Part shown: piece by piece, positions 1-13,700 of the stretch
Layout: the number at the start of each line of letters is the position of its first letter
Numbering within the stretch: position 1 is the first letter of the stretch
Assembly: GCA_000711775.1 (NCBI GenBank)
Contig: ARYC01017193.1
Coordinates: forward strand, 82,618 to 146,617
Length of the DNA: 64,000 bases
Reading direction: 5' to 3'
DNA from: Oxytricha trifallax
Taxonomy: Eukaryota; Ciliophora; Spirotrichea; Sporadotrichida; Oxytrichidae
The notes under the pieces: generated by a model
What the model was told of the DNA's origin: nothing
What the model saw: the letters and a program-made list of their open reading frames with translations, nothing else
Database searches by the model: none
Translations under genes and position numbers: made by a program

Positions 1-150
1 TGGTTTGATAAATATTGAAAATGCGCTAAAATTTCCTGTCAAACTTCCTGCTATGATAAATTTAAGATTATCAGGACAGAGCATTGTGTCTGTATGCATT
101 TATTTTGCAATTATTTGATCTCCTCCAAATCTCTCTTAAGTACATGGACT
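1..150 (-). other. M0 MDS4 (cut by window edge)
   Basis: Reads QERFGGDQIIAKQMHTD, then LCPDNLKFIIAGSLTGNF and FSIFIKP. Homologous to 12517-12680 and 38898-39060. It runs off the left edge. Confidence 0.7.
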
Positions 151-2120
151 TATTTTTAAAGTAAAATTCTAAACAAAATTTATTAAATAAATACAAGTAT
201 AATAAATTTCAATTACTCATCAGTTTTATGTATTTATTTTACTATATCTAATGATTAGAATGAGTAATTCATTCTAAAAGATTTAATAATAATATTTTAA
301 ATTAAATTCTTTTATAAATATAAGTTTCTTTTGCTAGAAAAATTAAAAATGCTTGACTTATTTTTACTTTATATAATTTCTTTATCTTTAAATTTAAATT
401 AATGTATTTTTATGATAAGAATTTAAGTTTTAAAATTTATCTTTGCCTTTTAATTTTTTAAAAAAATTATTATTTTGTATCATAGTATTTGTAGTATTTT
501 ATATGAATTAAATTTATACTGAAACTGATAGCAAATAGTTTTTATTTAAATAATATTAAAATTAAATTAATTCGAGGAATAACTTAAAAAAGTCTTCATC
601 CCACTAATATCCACCCATGTTGTCATGGCTAACTGTTGCATTACTTACTTTTACTTAAAAGTACCGATAAACATTTTCATAAAAATCAGAGCTAGAATCA
701 AAAATTCCAAAAGTTATTCCTAGATCAAACTTTTACTAAATAATTTTATAAGAATTAGTGGTCAATCAAATTAATTAGGAGGTCAAAAATATAAATAAAT
801 TAAAAAGTTTTGAATTTTGTTTATCAATTATAATAATTTAAATTGAAACTAAACAAAAGTCTCAAACTAAATAATTTTAATTATTATTGGTAATTTATAT
901 AGAAATTTTTTCTCAGTAAAACATGATAGTTTGTATTAGTATTTTTTATAATGATGTAATAATAATTAATTTTAATGAATTTTAATCAAATAATCAATGT
1001 AAAGATCTGCTTAGAGATAAATTATATTTCTTAAAAAAAGATAATTTGATTAAAACCCATAAAATTCACAGATTTTTAAAATTATTTTTTTATATTTAAT
1101 TTTCCTACCTTTTTTATTTTTCCCTTTAAATAATTATGATCCATTCATAATATATTTTTTATAATGAAAATTAATAAATTATATAGAATTTAGATAATTA
1201 ATTTTAGCACCATTAGTTTATTTAAATAAAATCATCAAAATTCAGTCTATTATTTCATTGAAATTTTCTATGATAAATTTTGTGTATATAAAGTAAATTA
1301 TTGACAATGAATTTTTTCTTCAATTGATTGACATAATAATCAAGAATGTTTCTAACATTAAGAAATAAAGAGAATGAATTAAAGTAAATTTTGGTTAGAA
1401 ATTGCTTAATTTCTTACCAATACTAATATTTTTTTATAAATGATAAATTAAACAAAATCCTGCAAATCTTTTAGAATAGATTAATTTATAATATTTTTAT
1501 TAAAAAGCATATAAAAAAAACTAATTAAAAAAATAAATTTTTACTAGTCAGCTTCTACTCTGATATTTTCTTTGAGAGGATCTCTATAAAGAGTCTTTTT
1601 TACAATGCTACCATTTTTGTTGTAAACATTAATCAATCCATACATGAAAAATGCCAATCATTTTATTTAAAATATTACATTATAATATAAAACATTTATC
1701 ACATTACTTTTTCATAAATGACTAGAAAAAAATATATTTTATATAGTTATTTATGATTTTTGTTCAAGTAATTTACTACTACTACCTACTTATTAAGATT
1801 TTATAGTTCTTTCTTAATGCTTTTATAATTATAAATTATGTTTAAAATTTAGAATAATTTTATTTTGTGATATTAACAAAAAGCTATTAAATGAAGTAAA
1901 AAATTATGGCAATATTAAGTATTAATTAATAGTTTTAATTATATTATGGAATTTTAATATTATTTCTATTTTTATTGAACACAGCCAACCTTGTAATTAT
2001 CGTGAATATTCCACCAAGGATTGTTTGGTAGGTGTCCTTAGACTTGTACATTAAATTTATGGGCGCTCCATACATATCTACAGATCGCACTAATCTCTTA
2101 AATTTGTTTTTGAACATCAT
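1..2120 (-). CDS. Locus M0: 5' part of paralogous ciliate membrane-protein gene (germline, MDS-interrupted)
   Basis: Four coding islands read on the minus strand with TAA/TAG as Gln, in the order expected from the complete copy M1: about 1972-2120, 1545-1650, 563-738 and 1-150. Translation starts at ATG 2118-2120 (a second ATG follows directly). The first segment carries DMYGAPINLMYKSKDTYQT and a hydrophobic GG.FTIITRLAV stretch, a layout common in large ciliate families of unnamed membrane proteins. The rest of the gene lies to the left of the window. The islands are separated by AT-rich DNA without coding character, as expected of IESs. Function is unknown. Paralogy to M1 and M2 is clear from aligned residues in all four segments. 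Confidence 0.72.
563..738 (-). other. M0 MDS3
   Basis: Reads QKFDLGITFGIFDSSSDFY and ends in GGYQWDEDFFKLFLE. It aligns with 13356-13522 and with the split segment 39283-39343 plus 41853-41955. Q residues are encoded by TAA and TAG. Confidence 0.72.
1545..1650 (-). other. M0 MDS2
   Basis: Reads LAFFMYGLINVY (membrane segment), then VKKTLYRDPLKENIRVEAD. It aligns residue by residue with 14368-14482 and 42752-42878. Confidence 0.72.
1972..2120 (-). other. M0 MDS1 (start segment)
   Basis: The segment begins at ATG 2120 and encodes a basic N-terminus, then DMYGAPINLMYKSKDTYQT and a hydrophobic GGIFTIITRLAVFN stretch. Coding character stops at about 1972, where AT-rich DNA begins. Confidence 0.72.
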
Positions 2121-2159
2121 GCCAGATAAATTTTCAACTCTATATTAACGGATTTATTG

Positions 2160-2575
2160 TATTATTCCTCTTTTTAATTTTTTTAAGAAAATAAACATCA
2201 ATTTATTCACTTTATAATAATCTTAAGAAGTTAGATTTAATGTAATCTTAGAAATTTTTTGATTTAAAGTTTTAAATTTATTGAGCCATATTATTTTGAT
2301 TGAATTTTCAAAATGTGTAAAAATTATCAAATATACAAATAATGGAAATATATTATAAAAACTTATTTTGTCCTTAAATTTTTAAATATTTTACCAAAAA
2401 ATAAACTATAAGTATTTAAGGTCAAAATAAAAAAAATATTAAATTAATGTATTTCTAAATGAATTTAAACTTTCACACAAGCAATTTAATTTCATTTTAA
2501 ATTATGAATAAATTGAAAGTAGTAATAATAAAAATTTAGACTTAATATAATAATTAATTAATACTATATAACTAT
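2160..2575. other. AT-rich spacer upstream of M0
   Basis: No coding frame or repeat was recognised here beyond general AT-richness. By position it should include the 5' flank of M0. Confidence 0.4.
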
Positions 2576-2588
2576 ATAATTTAATATC

Positions 2589-2957
2589 AATTTTCGGACC
2601 TACTGTCGAGACATTTGGTCGACTTACTAATTCTGATATAACAGGGAGTTCGAAACCCAGGGTTCACTGATATTGTACCTGGTTAAAAGCAGTGAATATC
2701 CCAGGGTTCTGATGTGTCTATACCTTGTAAAAAGCACGGAATAATTGTCCGGAGCTGGTATGACATTAAATAGCAGCACATGACCCGATTTGGAAATCCG
2801 GAGTGTCTACATGGAAGAAAGGACATAAGTTTGGACTACGGTCAAGTTTGGTGGTGACCTCACCTGATGCTTCTGGAGGGGAGGTCGGGAGAAAGAGCCT
2901 TCAGCATTATTTCCCCTTAATATTTATTTCATAATAACTTTTCTAGCTAACTAACTC

Positions 2958-3011
<54 letters not shown>

Positions 3012-3045
3012 CAACTAACTAACTAACTAACTAACTGACTAACTA
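2589..3045 (+). mobile_element. SINE with tRNA-like head and (CTAA)n tail
   Basis: A 457-bp island, much richer in G+C than its surroundings, is flanked by an exact 13-bp direct repeat ATAATTTAATATC (2576-2588 and 3046-3058), a target-site duplication. The head can be laid out as a tRNA: GGACC pairs with GGTTC as an acceptor stem, a GTCG/CGAC D-stem encloses a GG-containing loop, and GTTCGAAAC matches a polymerase III B box. The T and anticodon stems are poor, so this is a decayed tRNA relative, not a tRNA gene. The body (about 2690-2940) has no long ORF. The 3' end is a CTAA tandem array. Target duplication, tail and promoter-like head together define a SINE. The autonomous partner is not identified. 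Confidence 0.75.
2945..3045 (+). repeat. (CTAA)n microsatellite
   Basis: About 25 copies of CTAA with rare variants (CTCA, CCAA, CTGA). It forms the 3' tail of the SINE and abuts its right target duplication. Confidence 0.95.
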
Positions 3046-3058
3046 ATAATTTAATATC

Positions 3059-4589
3059 TCATTAAAATTAAGCAATAGTATTCTTTAATATATATTTGGT
3101 ATCAATAATTACGATATTTATTCATTAAAAAATATACTAAGAAACAAGATTTATTTAATATTTCCATTCTTAATTTGTGTATAAGTTTTAAATATTCAAA
3201 AACCTTAATTATCATTTTTCTAAATCTTAAAATTTGATTTAAAAACAGTTATAGTAAGTATAAATAGAAAAAGCACATTTTTCTTTTTTCCAGGAATATT
3301 TTAGAACTCTTTGAACTTATTTTCATTTTAGATTATGATTAAGAATCAAATAACTTTAATTTAATTTAATAATTTGCTTAAAATATTATAAAATTCTTAA
3401 TAGACTGATTCAAAATATTTTTTAATAATAAAGTTATTTTTGAGTAAAAACTTTTTAAACAATCCCTATTTAAGATAAATAGTACAATTGTAAATTTACT
3501 TTCATAAACTTTAGCGAATCAAGTAATATTATTGACTTTTTTCAAGTACCTTAAGGGTTTTGAGGTTTGGAGTTAATTATTATTATGAGTAAAAATTTTA
3601 TGAACTGAGAATGAAATTCCATTAATAAAATTAAAGATAAGTCAATCATATTTGGTAGCAAACAACTTTTAGTGCTTATATTTGAAACAGTATAAAACTT
3701 TTAATATTATATTTCTCTATGATTCTGAATGAGACGCTTTTGAAACATCTCTTTTTAACATTTCACTTGTGTATAAAATCATCAAAATTACCAACTTAAA
3801 GGGCAATAATAAATTTGGCAATTTTTAATAAGGACTACATGAATATCATGCTTTACATCATAAAATTAAATTTTTTTTAGAAATGATCAAAGAGATTAAA
3901 GAATAAAAAATAAATTAAAAAATTTTATTCATTTTATTTTTAAAATCTATATTAAAGAATAAATGAACTCAATTAAGAATATTTATTGATTTTATGTGGA
4001 TTTCATAATTTGTTGAAATATGGCTTGATTCAGAAATTTTCAAATCATTTTTTTAAAATGAAATTTAAATAGAAATTTAGTTTATATTAATTATAAAATT
4101 AGTTAAATTGCATTTATTAATATTTTAAAAAACTTATTTTATGTTATTAATATTTATTATTAACATTTAATTTATATTTTTTTAGATTATAATAAAATGT
4201 TTACATTAATTTATAATATTTTTTATCAATTATTTTTATTTTTAGTATATTCATTGTTAACTTGAAAATTTGAAAACGTATTTTCCTTACATTTATATCT
4301 TTATTTTAAAGGGGTTAAAATTAAACCGCATAATAATATTTTCAATTATATTATTTATACTTTTTTGTTTATCACTTTTTATGATAAATATGAATATAGA
4401 ATATTGGATTTAACTGTTTTATATATTCATTATAATCACAAATTTCATTTATGTTATCGGTATAAATATTTATATTTAATCTTAAGGCGCTATCAATAAA
4501 GAGTATATAGTATATAGAATAGTATAGAGTTTAAAGAATTTTAAATTATTTTGATTTTGAATTAAATATGAATGAATTTATTTTATTTC
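3059..4589. other. Spacer between M0 and M1
   Basis: Very AT-rich. I see no convincing coding frame, RNA gene or inverted repeat. It lies downstream of the M1 stop and so should contain its 3' flank. Confidence 0.4.
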
Positions 4590-4765
4590 TCAAGTTTTAT
4601 TCTTCTCAAAAGGGGTTAAGTCATTGCTATCAGCTTTAGTAATTATTTTTGTTTTTAATTTATTTATTTTCTTGCCAATAAAGTTATCTTATGATTACTG
4701 CAATGAGGACGTTGCGTCTGATACATAATTATCTTAGTTGATATTATCTTTAGATTTTTTATTAG
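4590..4765 (-). other. M1 MDS16 (stop segment)
   Basis: Reads NYVSDATSSLQQSQDNFIGK and ends ...PFEKNKT then TGA at 4590-4592. Homologous C-termini with TGA occur in M2 (21937) and M3 (53253). Confidence 0.72.
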
Positions 4766-7700
4766 AGTTCATCATTTTTTTGAATTTAAAGCCATTATTA
4801 TAATTTAATGATTTATGTTCTCTTTGAAAGATATTTTTAAGAATGAATTTCACTATTAAACTTATTCATTTAGTATAATAAGAGAAGAATTTTATGTATA
4901 ATAAGAGAAGAATTTTATGTATAATAAATAATAATTAAATAGAGGTCAATAGTTAGGTGATATATAGATTGCCTTATCATTAAAAAGGATAAACTAGAAT
5001 ATTATTAACAATGAAATATGGGTTTTAATAACTTTAGAATATTGTTATTCCTTTTAAATATTATGTAAACTTTTACCTATTTTTTAAAACTAAAAATTAT
5101 TAGAGAAGAAAGTAAGAATTGAATATAGAATTTGAGGACATAAAATAATGATTCTAACGTAATTTTATTGTTATATTTGAATTTTCATCCATTTTTGGTT
5201 TTATTATGAATATTGTCTGAAATTCTATGAAAAACATTATTTTTATTTAAATAATTAAATTTCTATTTCAAAAATTTCCAAAAATATCGAAAGTCATTAA
5301 ATACTATTAAACTAATATTAAATTAATATTAATAGCAATTTATCAACTGTCCTATATAATTTAATAAATAATCATATAAAAACTAAATTAATTTCAATTT
5401 TTATATTACTACGAATGATTAGATTAGGAAAAAATAATTAAAAAAACTACAATGAAGTCAATAACACTCCAGCACCCTAAAGTACTATATATATTTAAAA
5501 ATAGGTAAATATTTTATGCTTAACAATATAATTTAAATGACTTTTTTAAATATAAATTTATAAGTAGATTTTAAATTTTAAATATAAAATAAACAAAAAA
5601 ACAATTAAGTAAAATATAAAATTTAAGTATTTTTTTTCTCTTATATAAAAAAACATATGAATTATTATTTCTAAAAAATTTTCATCATTTTTATTAATTT
5701 ATTCATAAGTAATGATTTAATTTTTTTTCCTTAGTTCTTATCTTTTGTTCAAAATATATTTTCATTAAGATAAAATTGTTAAGGGTAAAATATTTAACAA
5801 ATTAAAAATTGGTACATTAAGGTCAGTGAGTGTTATATACTTCCTACCAACAAAATATTAAGTTTTGAATGATTTGTCTTGTTTTGCATTTGCTTGTTAA
5901 ACTTTCCCAAAAGAGCTCTTTGATCTTGATGATTTTTAAGGTGATTGAATTTTGCTAATAGTTTTAGGGAGAAATTCTTTGTTTGTGGTATATCCTTCTT
6001 AACTCAATAGCTCAATCAATAGCTTCTAGCTCAACTTATCTTTTTTAGATTTCTCAATTAAGGAATTAAGGGCTTTGGATAATCGATCATCACTATTTAA
6101 CTAGATCAGTTGAGTCTCTAAGATGGAACTTTCTTTTGTTTCATTCTCTATGATAAGTTTAGAGGGAATCAAGCTGTCTTAAGCATACTCGGTTAGCAGT
6201 TTATTTTTTAATAACTAATAGTATTAATGTAACAAAAAATAATTATATGAAATATTTATATGGAAAAACATCGATTTTAAGCAAAAATTTAAGTCAAAGT
6301 CTATTTAAAATTTAATGATATTTTTCTAGAATTCTATTAAAGTTCATGGAAAATAATAAACATTTAAAATTAATTTAAAACAGTTATTGATTCTCATCTA
6401 AACTCAGCTTCATTAGCAAGCCACATTTTTAATTTGTTTTTAAGATTTTGACAATATCAAACTATTTCATAAATACATTTTATTTGCACTTATAATTAAT
6501 GAAATTGCTTTGATACAGTCAAAGCAATTTATTTTTTTATTACAAAGAATTTTCCTTATAAATATTTCTAAATTAAATAGATGGAATATCTTAAAATGGA
6601 TACTTAACTTAATTTCCAAATAAAACAAAATAATAACCAAAATAGAATATAATATATAATTACTAATGAAATTACAATTTTTAATGCCTTATATTTTAAT
6701 TTATCGTTAAATAAGATAATTTATGTTCATTTACAAACAATATAAATAATTTATATTTTTAATTTATTCTTTTCTGATTTAATTTACTTTCATTAATATT
6801 AATAGAGCATATGCATTGCGTTCTGGATTAAGATATCTGAATTATTTTGTATATTTTTCATTTTGGAAGTGCAGCATATTTTATTTAGTATTGCTTAAGC
6901 TAATCTAATATTAATATTTTTAATCAAATTTAAACATATACAATATTTATTTAAATTTATTTAATTTTTTAAAAATATTTTTAATCTTTGTCATAACTTT
7001 TATCCATCTAATTATACTTATTTATTATAATTTAGTTGATTAATTATTATCAAACTAAAGAATTTATTGTTTTGTATTAATTTAATTCTAAGATTTTAAA
7101 ATGTATTATTTATTAAGTATATCGTTTATTTAACAATTGTTCCGACATAATTAAGCTTTGCCTTTACTCTAGAGGAAAGAATTAGTTAAATAATATTTAT
7201 AAATTAAAATATGTCTTAAATTCAATCAATACATATTTAAATTAATAATAATTGTATTAATTCCCCTAATTTTGGCAGATATAAATAACCCAGATTCAAT
7301 TTATAAGTGGTATAATTTTTTTAATTAAATTAGGTAGTTCTTCTTATCAGCTTTAACTATTAAAGATATCAATAAGTAAGAATAATTTAATTGAATCAAT
7401 AAGACCATAATAAAGTAATGCTAATTCATCTCAATACTTTATGAGATAAAAGTAGCCTTATAATTAGGATTGTCAAGATTATTTATAATTAAATTTAAAT
7501 GAGCTTTAATTTTCATACTTTATAATTAATTTAAATATCACTATGCTTTTAATATTAAAATATAATTTAGTTGTATTTAACTTTTTATGAATAAAATTTT
7601 CTAAATTATTTTAAAAAATAAATTAAAAAAGAAATTACTTAAATAAATTAATATTTTTACTTGCAAAAAGCTTCATATTTTAAAATTAAATATTAAAAAA

Positions 7701-10700
7701 CCTACTAATTTTCTTAAATGCCTTGATAGTAGGCGATTTGACCTTTTTCTAATTTCATTGATTTAAGTTTGTTGCTAATATTGCCATGTCTTAGTTCGTT
7801 TTAATTGTCAAATGATTTCTCCTATAATTAAATTAATAAAAAGAATTTAAAAATAAAATAATAATAAAGCAAAGATGCCTCTTAATTTTAATCATTTCCT
7901 CCATTGATACTAAATTAATATTTAGCAAAAAAATTGAAAAATTTAAATTAAATATAATAGTAGTAATATTTAAAGATTAACTCAATTAAATTTAAGATAT
8001 CACTGCTTAATCTTAAATCAAATTATCAATTAAGTCAGAAAGTACTCAAAATGAGAAGCTATTTGTAAAGCCAGTCAAAAATTAAATAAAAATCTTCTTC
8101 GCTTCTCCCTTCCTAACACTAATATGAAAATGTCTTTTCATTCTTATAAAGCCTGTGTAATTCTAAATAATGGGATGTGATATTAGAGCTCACAGAGATC
8201 TTTATCATTACAGAGAATAGAATGTCAAAATAATTTACCCTCCCATCGCTTCTTACTCCAATATAAGAATTTAATATTAAATTTTAATTAAATATTGATA
8301 AAAACGTCAAAAATGGCATACGTTGTAAAATTATTTGAAAATTATATATCAGACTTTTGCATAAATCTCAAGGAACATTCATAAAAAATGTTCAGACTAT
8401 AACAACATTTTCTACAATATTAAATCCAACCACTGCTAGAACTAATACTTAAAATTCAAAATCTAAAAATATAAATTATCAGAATAACATAACTGCCATG
8501 AAGTGGGCTGAGCTCTAGTTTGAAGAATATTTCCCAATTCAGAAGTCAATCCCAATAATTTTTTGATTTAGTCTAAAAATAACTTTAAGATCTCTATATA
8601 TTCGGATTTATTTTTGGATAAAGGGTAATTTATCAATTTTAGTAACACTCAATTTAGATAAAAATATTGACTATTTATAAATAGAAGTCTGTTAAAATTA
8701 AGCAAAAGATTCATAAATTATCAATAATTTACTTTAAACCTTCTTAATTAATAATTATGTTTGCTATTTAATAAATCTATAATAAAAAATAAGAAAACAA
8801 ATCGATCTTTTTATTATTATCTATAGAAAATCAATTATTTATAAAAGATACTGAGATTACTAGCTTGTTTTTTTTATTTTTTTTAAATCTTAAAAATTTT
8901 CTTAATTATCGATTAATGTAAGTATTTCTATTGAACTTTAACGATAGATAGTTTGGCTATTAGTGCGATAACGCTCGAGAGACCTCCAGTTTATAATTAA
9001 TAAACTATTAAATAAAATAATCAAAGTTAAGGATATGCAATCTATGAAGGTTTTTACAGAGCGGGTTGTATGGTCCTCATTTGAAGAAGTATAGAATTGA
9101 ATGGTAAATTAATTTTACATAATAATTATAATAAAATTAAGGATTTCCACCTTCTTATGCCTAATAGTATTATTAGGCTCCTTTAATTAACTCTAGATAA
9201 CTAAACCTAAAGTAGTTTAAATTTTTTAATTTAAGCATAAAGAATATAGTGGAATAATTTAAATGAATTTATACTAGACGTTCAACACCCCAATTTCTTT
9301 TTATTAAATATTTTAGTGACTTGATTTGTAAAATTATGTTTGAGTTCTTATAGGGGCAGTAGATAAATTAGGTTAATTTCAAAATGAGCAATATCATTAT
9401 TAATATTATTATTTAAAGCTTATTGAAAATTAATACTGGGGCTTAATCAAGCCAGATAATTATTAGATTTTTACTTCATCCTTATTGACTTTCGACCCCA
9501 TCAGTCAATCCTCCCCTATAAGAACGAGGAAGCCAGTTCGGGCATCTGACTAATGTTAATATGCCACCACAATTGAGTAGGCAAGGACAACACGCCTGAA
9601 ACTCCGTGTGGTCTAGCAGTCTTGTGTGCTATGAATGAATTCTCCAAATGCGCGAAATAAATTAACTAAATAGGACCTTTTATTAGAAACTTTTATATTT
9701 AATGGTTAAGCAATTAGTGTTGAATTATAATATAGTCTAAGTCAAACAACTAGCGCTGCAGATGTTGCAAAAGTCCATAAAATTAAAGAGTTTCTCAACT
9801 ATTATGTATTAACGCTTGCCTACTGTTTGCCATTTAATTATGGATTAGAACAATTCTTTTTTAATAAAAAAAAGCTCTTCAAGATCAACCTGACAACCAC
9901 TGCATTTCTAAAATTTATAACATTGAGCAATATTTTCTTATAACTAACGTGCTCTAATATTTCTTCTCAATTATTTGACAGCTTGTTTTTCAGACTGTGA
10001 TAATATTAATTGAATAAATGGTATTTTCTTCTAAACTGTCAACAGAAAGAAATGAGTGATTTATTTTGAAAGGTTTATTATCGAAATAATTATTATTATT
10101 AAATGATGAAGACTATTGATATATTATTATCATTTCAATACACGCAAATAAAGCAACTTTACAAACCACGCCATTTTTCAATATATATAAATAAGAGTCT
10201 AAGGTTTTCGCTGACATAAGTCTACTCTACTCACTTTAATTGTACCTAAAAAAAAATTACTTAAAAAAATAATTAAGAGGTAATGGTATTCTGATTGCCG
10301 ATCATATTTCCAAACCAAGAATCTTATGTATCTACAAAATTTTTCTGCAAATTGAAATACTATTGTTTCTTAATAATTGTTTGTAGTTAATTTCTTACCC
10401 CAAATATAAAAATTTACTTCTTTGCCAAAATTTAAAGAAGAAACATATAATTTACTCCTTAAATTTCCAGCTTTTTAATTAAAAAACTTTAATACTATAT
10501 AATTTTCAAGATTTTCACTTATCTGTTGTCTCTTTAAACATTAAAAACTATCATAATCTAAATGTTTTAATTAAAAATAATTAAAGCGATTTTCTTGAGA
10601 ATTTTTGCATCATTATCAAGATAAAAGAGTTTTAAATGTTAAAAATATTTTAAAAAAATTCTATTTTCCCATCCAAAGTTTTATAAAAACAATATAAATT

Positions 10701-13700
10701 AATTCTTTTATAAAATATTAATCTTGAAATATATTGTATAATATGATGATTCAATAAAAATATTTTTTAAGGTACCATTATTCACTTTATTGATATAAAT
10801 AAAGCACTTTAATAAAATTAATGTTTTCTTAAATATAGAGATTACAAGGAAATTCTATTAGAACATAAATTTCAATTAATTTTAATTTTATCCTATTGAA
10901 TAAGTTGAAGATTTAATTCAAATTGTTTAAATATTAATTTAATCATGCCATTTAGAATTATAGTTACCTATATTCTATAAATTATATAATTCCACTAATA
11001 TTGCACACCCTAGGTATAGGAAAGATAATAATCAAAGTTTGTGTACGTGTATTTTATAGGGCTCTGATTAAATTCATAAACGTCAAAATAACTTGTCATG
11101 ATCAAAACTTATACCCATGCTTAATCAAATATTTCTTTAATTTCAGTTTATGAAGCACAAGTGAAGTTCTTATTTTATTATATAAGTACGTCATTATAGT
11201 AAAAAAACAATTAAATTTAAAATTAAATTAATAATAAATTTCTTAAATTAGCATAATATTAATATGTTTTTTATATTATTGATAAGTTTTTTTTATTATA
11301 TACTCTTGAGAGATATTTCAATTATATTTGACTTGGCTATAATTAATAATTAAGTTATAAATTTATATAATAATTAAAATTTTATTTTTAGCAATTGATA
11401 GATTTATTACTGAAAATTAGAATAGCACTTTAATTTACTAAATTTTATATAATAAGTTATTTTTATTTTTTTATTTAATCTGATTGTATATGATTTAACC
11501 AAAAGAATTCTCCCCTACCCAAACCGAGATATTATATCCCATCCACTAACCTAAACCAAGATATTATATCCCAAACTCCTTCTCCACCCCTCCACCCTAT
11601 AAAATTATCTTTTTTGGTATTAATCTTTTTCTTACGGTCAATCTAACTTAATTATGATATTATTGGTTATATAATACAAGTTATTTTATTAAATTAACTT
11701 TATGCGTCGACTTTTTCTAGCACAAGATCAGAACTTATTTTCAAATTTTAAAAAGAATTTCTGTTAAAATAATTCTATACCCAATGTATAATTTAGATTT
11801 TTTTGAAATTAATTATCTTAAATAACTTCTTTTTTCATAATTCGAATAACAGTCAAATGACTTTACTTCAATTATTATTGGTCTTTTGTAAAAAACTAAA
11901 AGTAATTATAAAAAAATCAAAACATTTAAATGTTTGTTTTTTTTTTATTATTACGAATGAATTTGATTTAAAATATCTAATTTTCAAAAATAAAAGTTTT
12001 GAATAATATTAGATATTATTTTAATACCGTTATTCTTTTAAAATTTGAAAATAAGTGTTTTTCGTAAAGGAATTTGTGCAAAAAAGGTAGATGGAAAAAA
12101 TGAATTTTATAAAATAAGCTTGAATTATATCACCATTAATGCATGATTATAATAGAGGTATTTTATAGAATGAGGAGGGGTGACTTGCTTTAGGTTGGCG
12201 AGTGGGTATAATTATTTTATAGTTGAGAGGGTAGTTTAGTAAGAAAATATATATTTAAAATGAATTATAAATAAGCTATTGTAATTTTCTTAATTACCAA
12301 TATAATAACTAAAAATATTATAAAAATTATAAATGAATTATTATATCGGAAAGCAAGACATTAATCTATTTATTTTTATATTAATCATTTTCAATAATGT
12401 TTCTGAAATAACAAAGTTAATAAAAATGAAAGAAAAATAAAAAATATATCTCATAATATTCATTTAAAGAAATTTAAAAGTTAACTTTTAATTTTTTAAA
12501 TATATTTAATTTAGTGTATTGTCGCATGGTTTTATGAATATTGTAAATGAGCTGAAATTTCCTGTTACACTCCCTGCCAACAAAAATTTGAGATTATCAG
12601 GACATAGTAAGGAATCTGTGTGCATCTCTTCTCTAATTGTTTTATCATCTCCGAATCTTTCTTAAGAGCACGAACTTAACTTTTATAAATATATTAAATT
12701 AAAAATTAATAGTCTTTTAAATTTTATAAATTTCAATTCAATACTATCAATTTATTTATAGTTCAATTATAAGAATAGTCAGATCAGATTTATTTATGTA
12801 AATTAATGCTTAATATTTTTATTAAATCGATCCTAGAAATTTAATCGAAAAATATGTTGAAAAAGTTTTGGGGGAGTTTCCTGCCTAGTTTTATGAATAT
12901 TAAATTATTCAGGGAAGTTTTCTCGCATGTTAATTTTTTTCCGACAGTTATTCTTTGCAACAACATGTATTAACTTGAGTAAATATTCTTATATAATTTA
13001 AAAGATATATTAGCCTATTTTTGCTGAAATTATCTAAGGTTATCTTTTTAAACAATAATTTCCCCCTTCAAATGCAATTTGATTAATGATGAAAATAAAT
13101 ATTTGATTTAGAAAATTCCTATTTATTTAAAGACATTATTCAGAGTAATAATAACTAAAAACAATTTAACCTTACATTTTTAAAGTTGTTAAAGGATGTT
13201 TTTTATATCATCTCAACAATTTTTAAACATAAAGAAAAAAATTTATATATAATTATAATAAAAATTGTTAAATACATATATATAAATCAATAAATTTACT
13301 TGCCAGGAAACTTTCCATTTGCCAGGGACCTACCCCAGACTTTTTATAACTTAAACTTAATTGAAAGAAGTCTTCTTCCCACTCGTATCCGCCCAACTTA
13401 TTATGACCGACAGTTGAGTTGCTTACTTTAACTTGGAAGTAACGATAAATATTATCATAGAAGTCTGATTAAAAATCATAAACTGCAAAAGTCATTCCAA
13501 TATCAAACTTTTACTAAACTATTAATTAATTCTTAGATAATCTTTAATAAATTTAAAACATATAATATAAATAGTTTGAGCTTTTCAATTCATAATAAAT
13601 GTTAAACATTATTTTTGTAAATTATAAGGAAATTCAATCTTAAATACTTATTAATTTACTGATTTGACATCTTGGTTAAGGATGAAGCATAGTGGTAGCG

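Noticed and set aside
2589-2660. Functional tRNA gene
   Set aside because: Anticodon and T stems do not pair well, and the sequence continues into a SINE body with a tail and target duplication.
8040-8230. Minus-strand frame LFSVMIKISVSSNITSHYLE...
   Set aside because: It competes with the longer plus-strand G2 segment A. Neither can be proved, but the plus-strand frame is longer and neighbours other plus-strand islands.
11803-12006. 67-codon ORF
   Set aside because: AT-rich low-complexity frame in the loop of an inverted-repeat element. No paralog.
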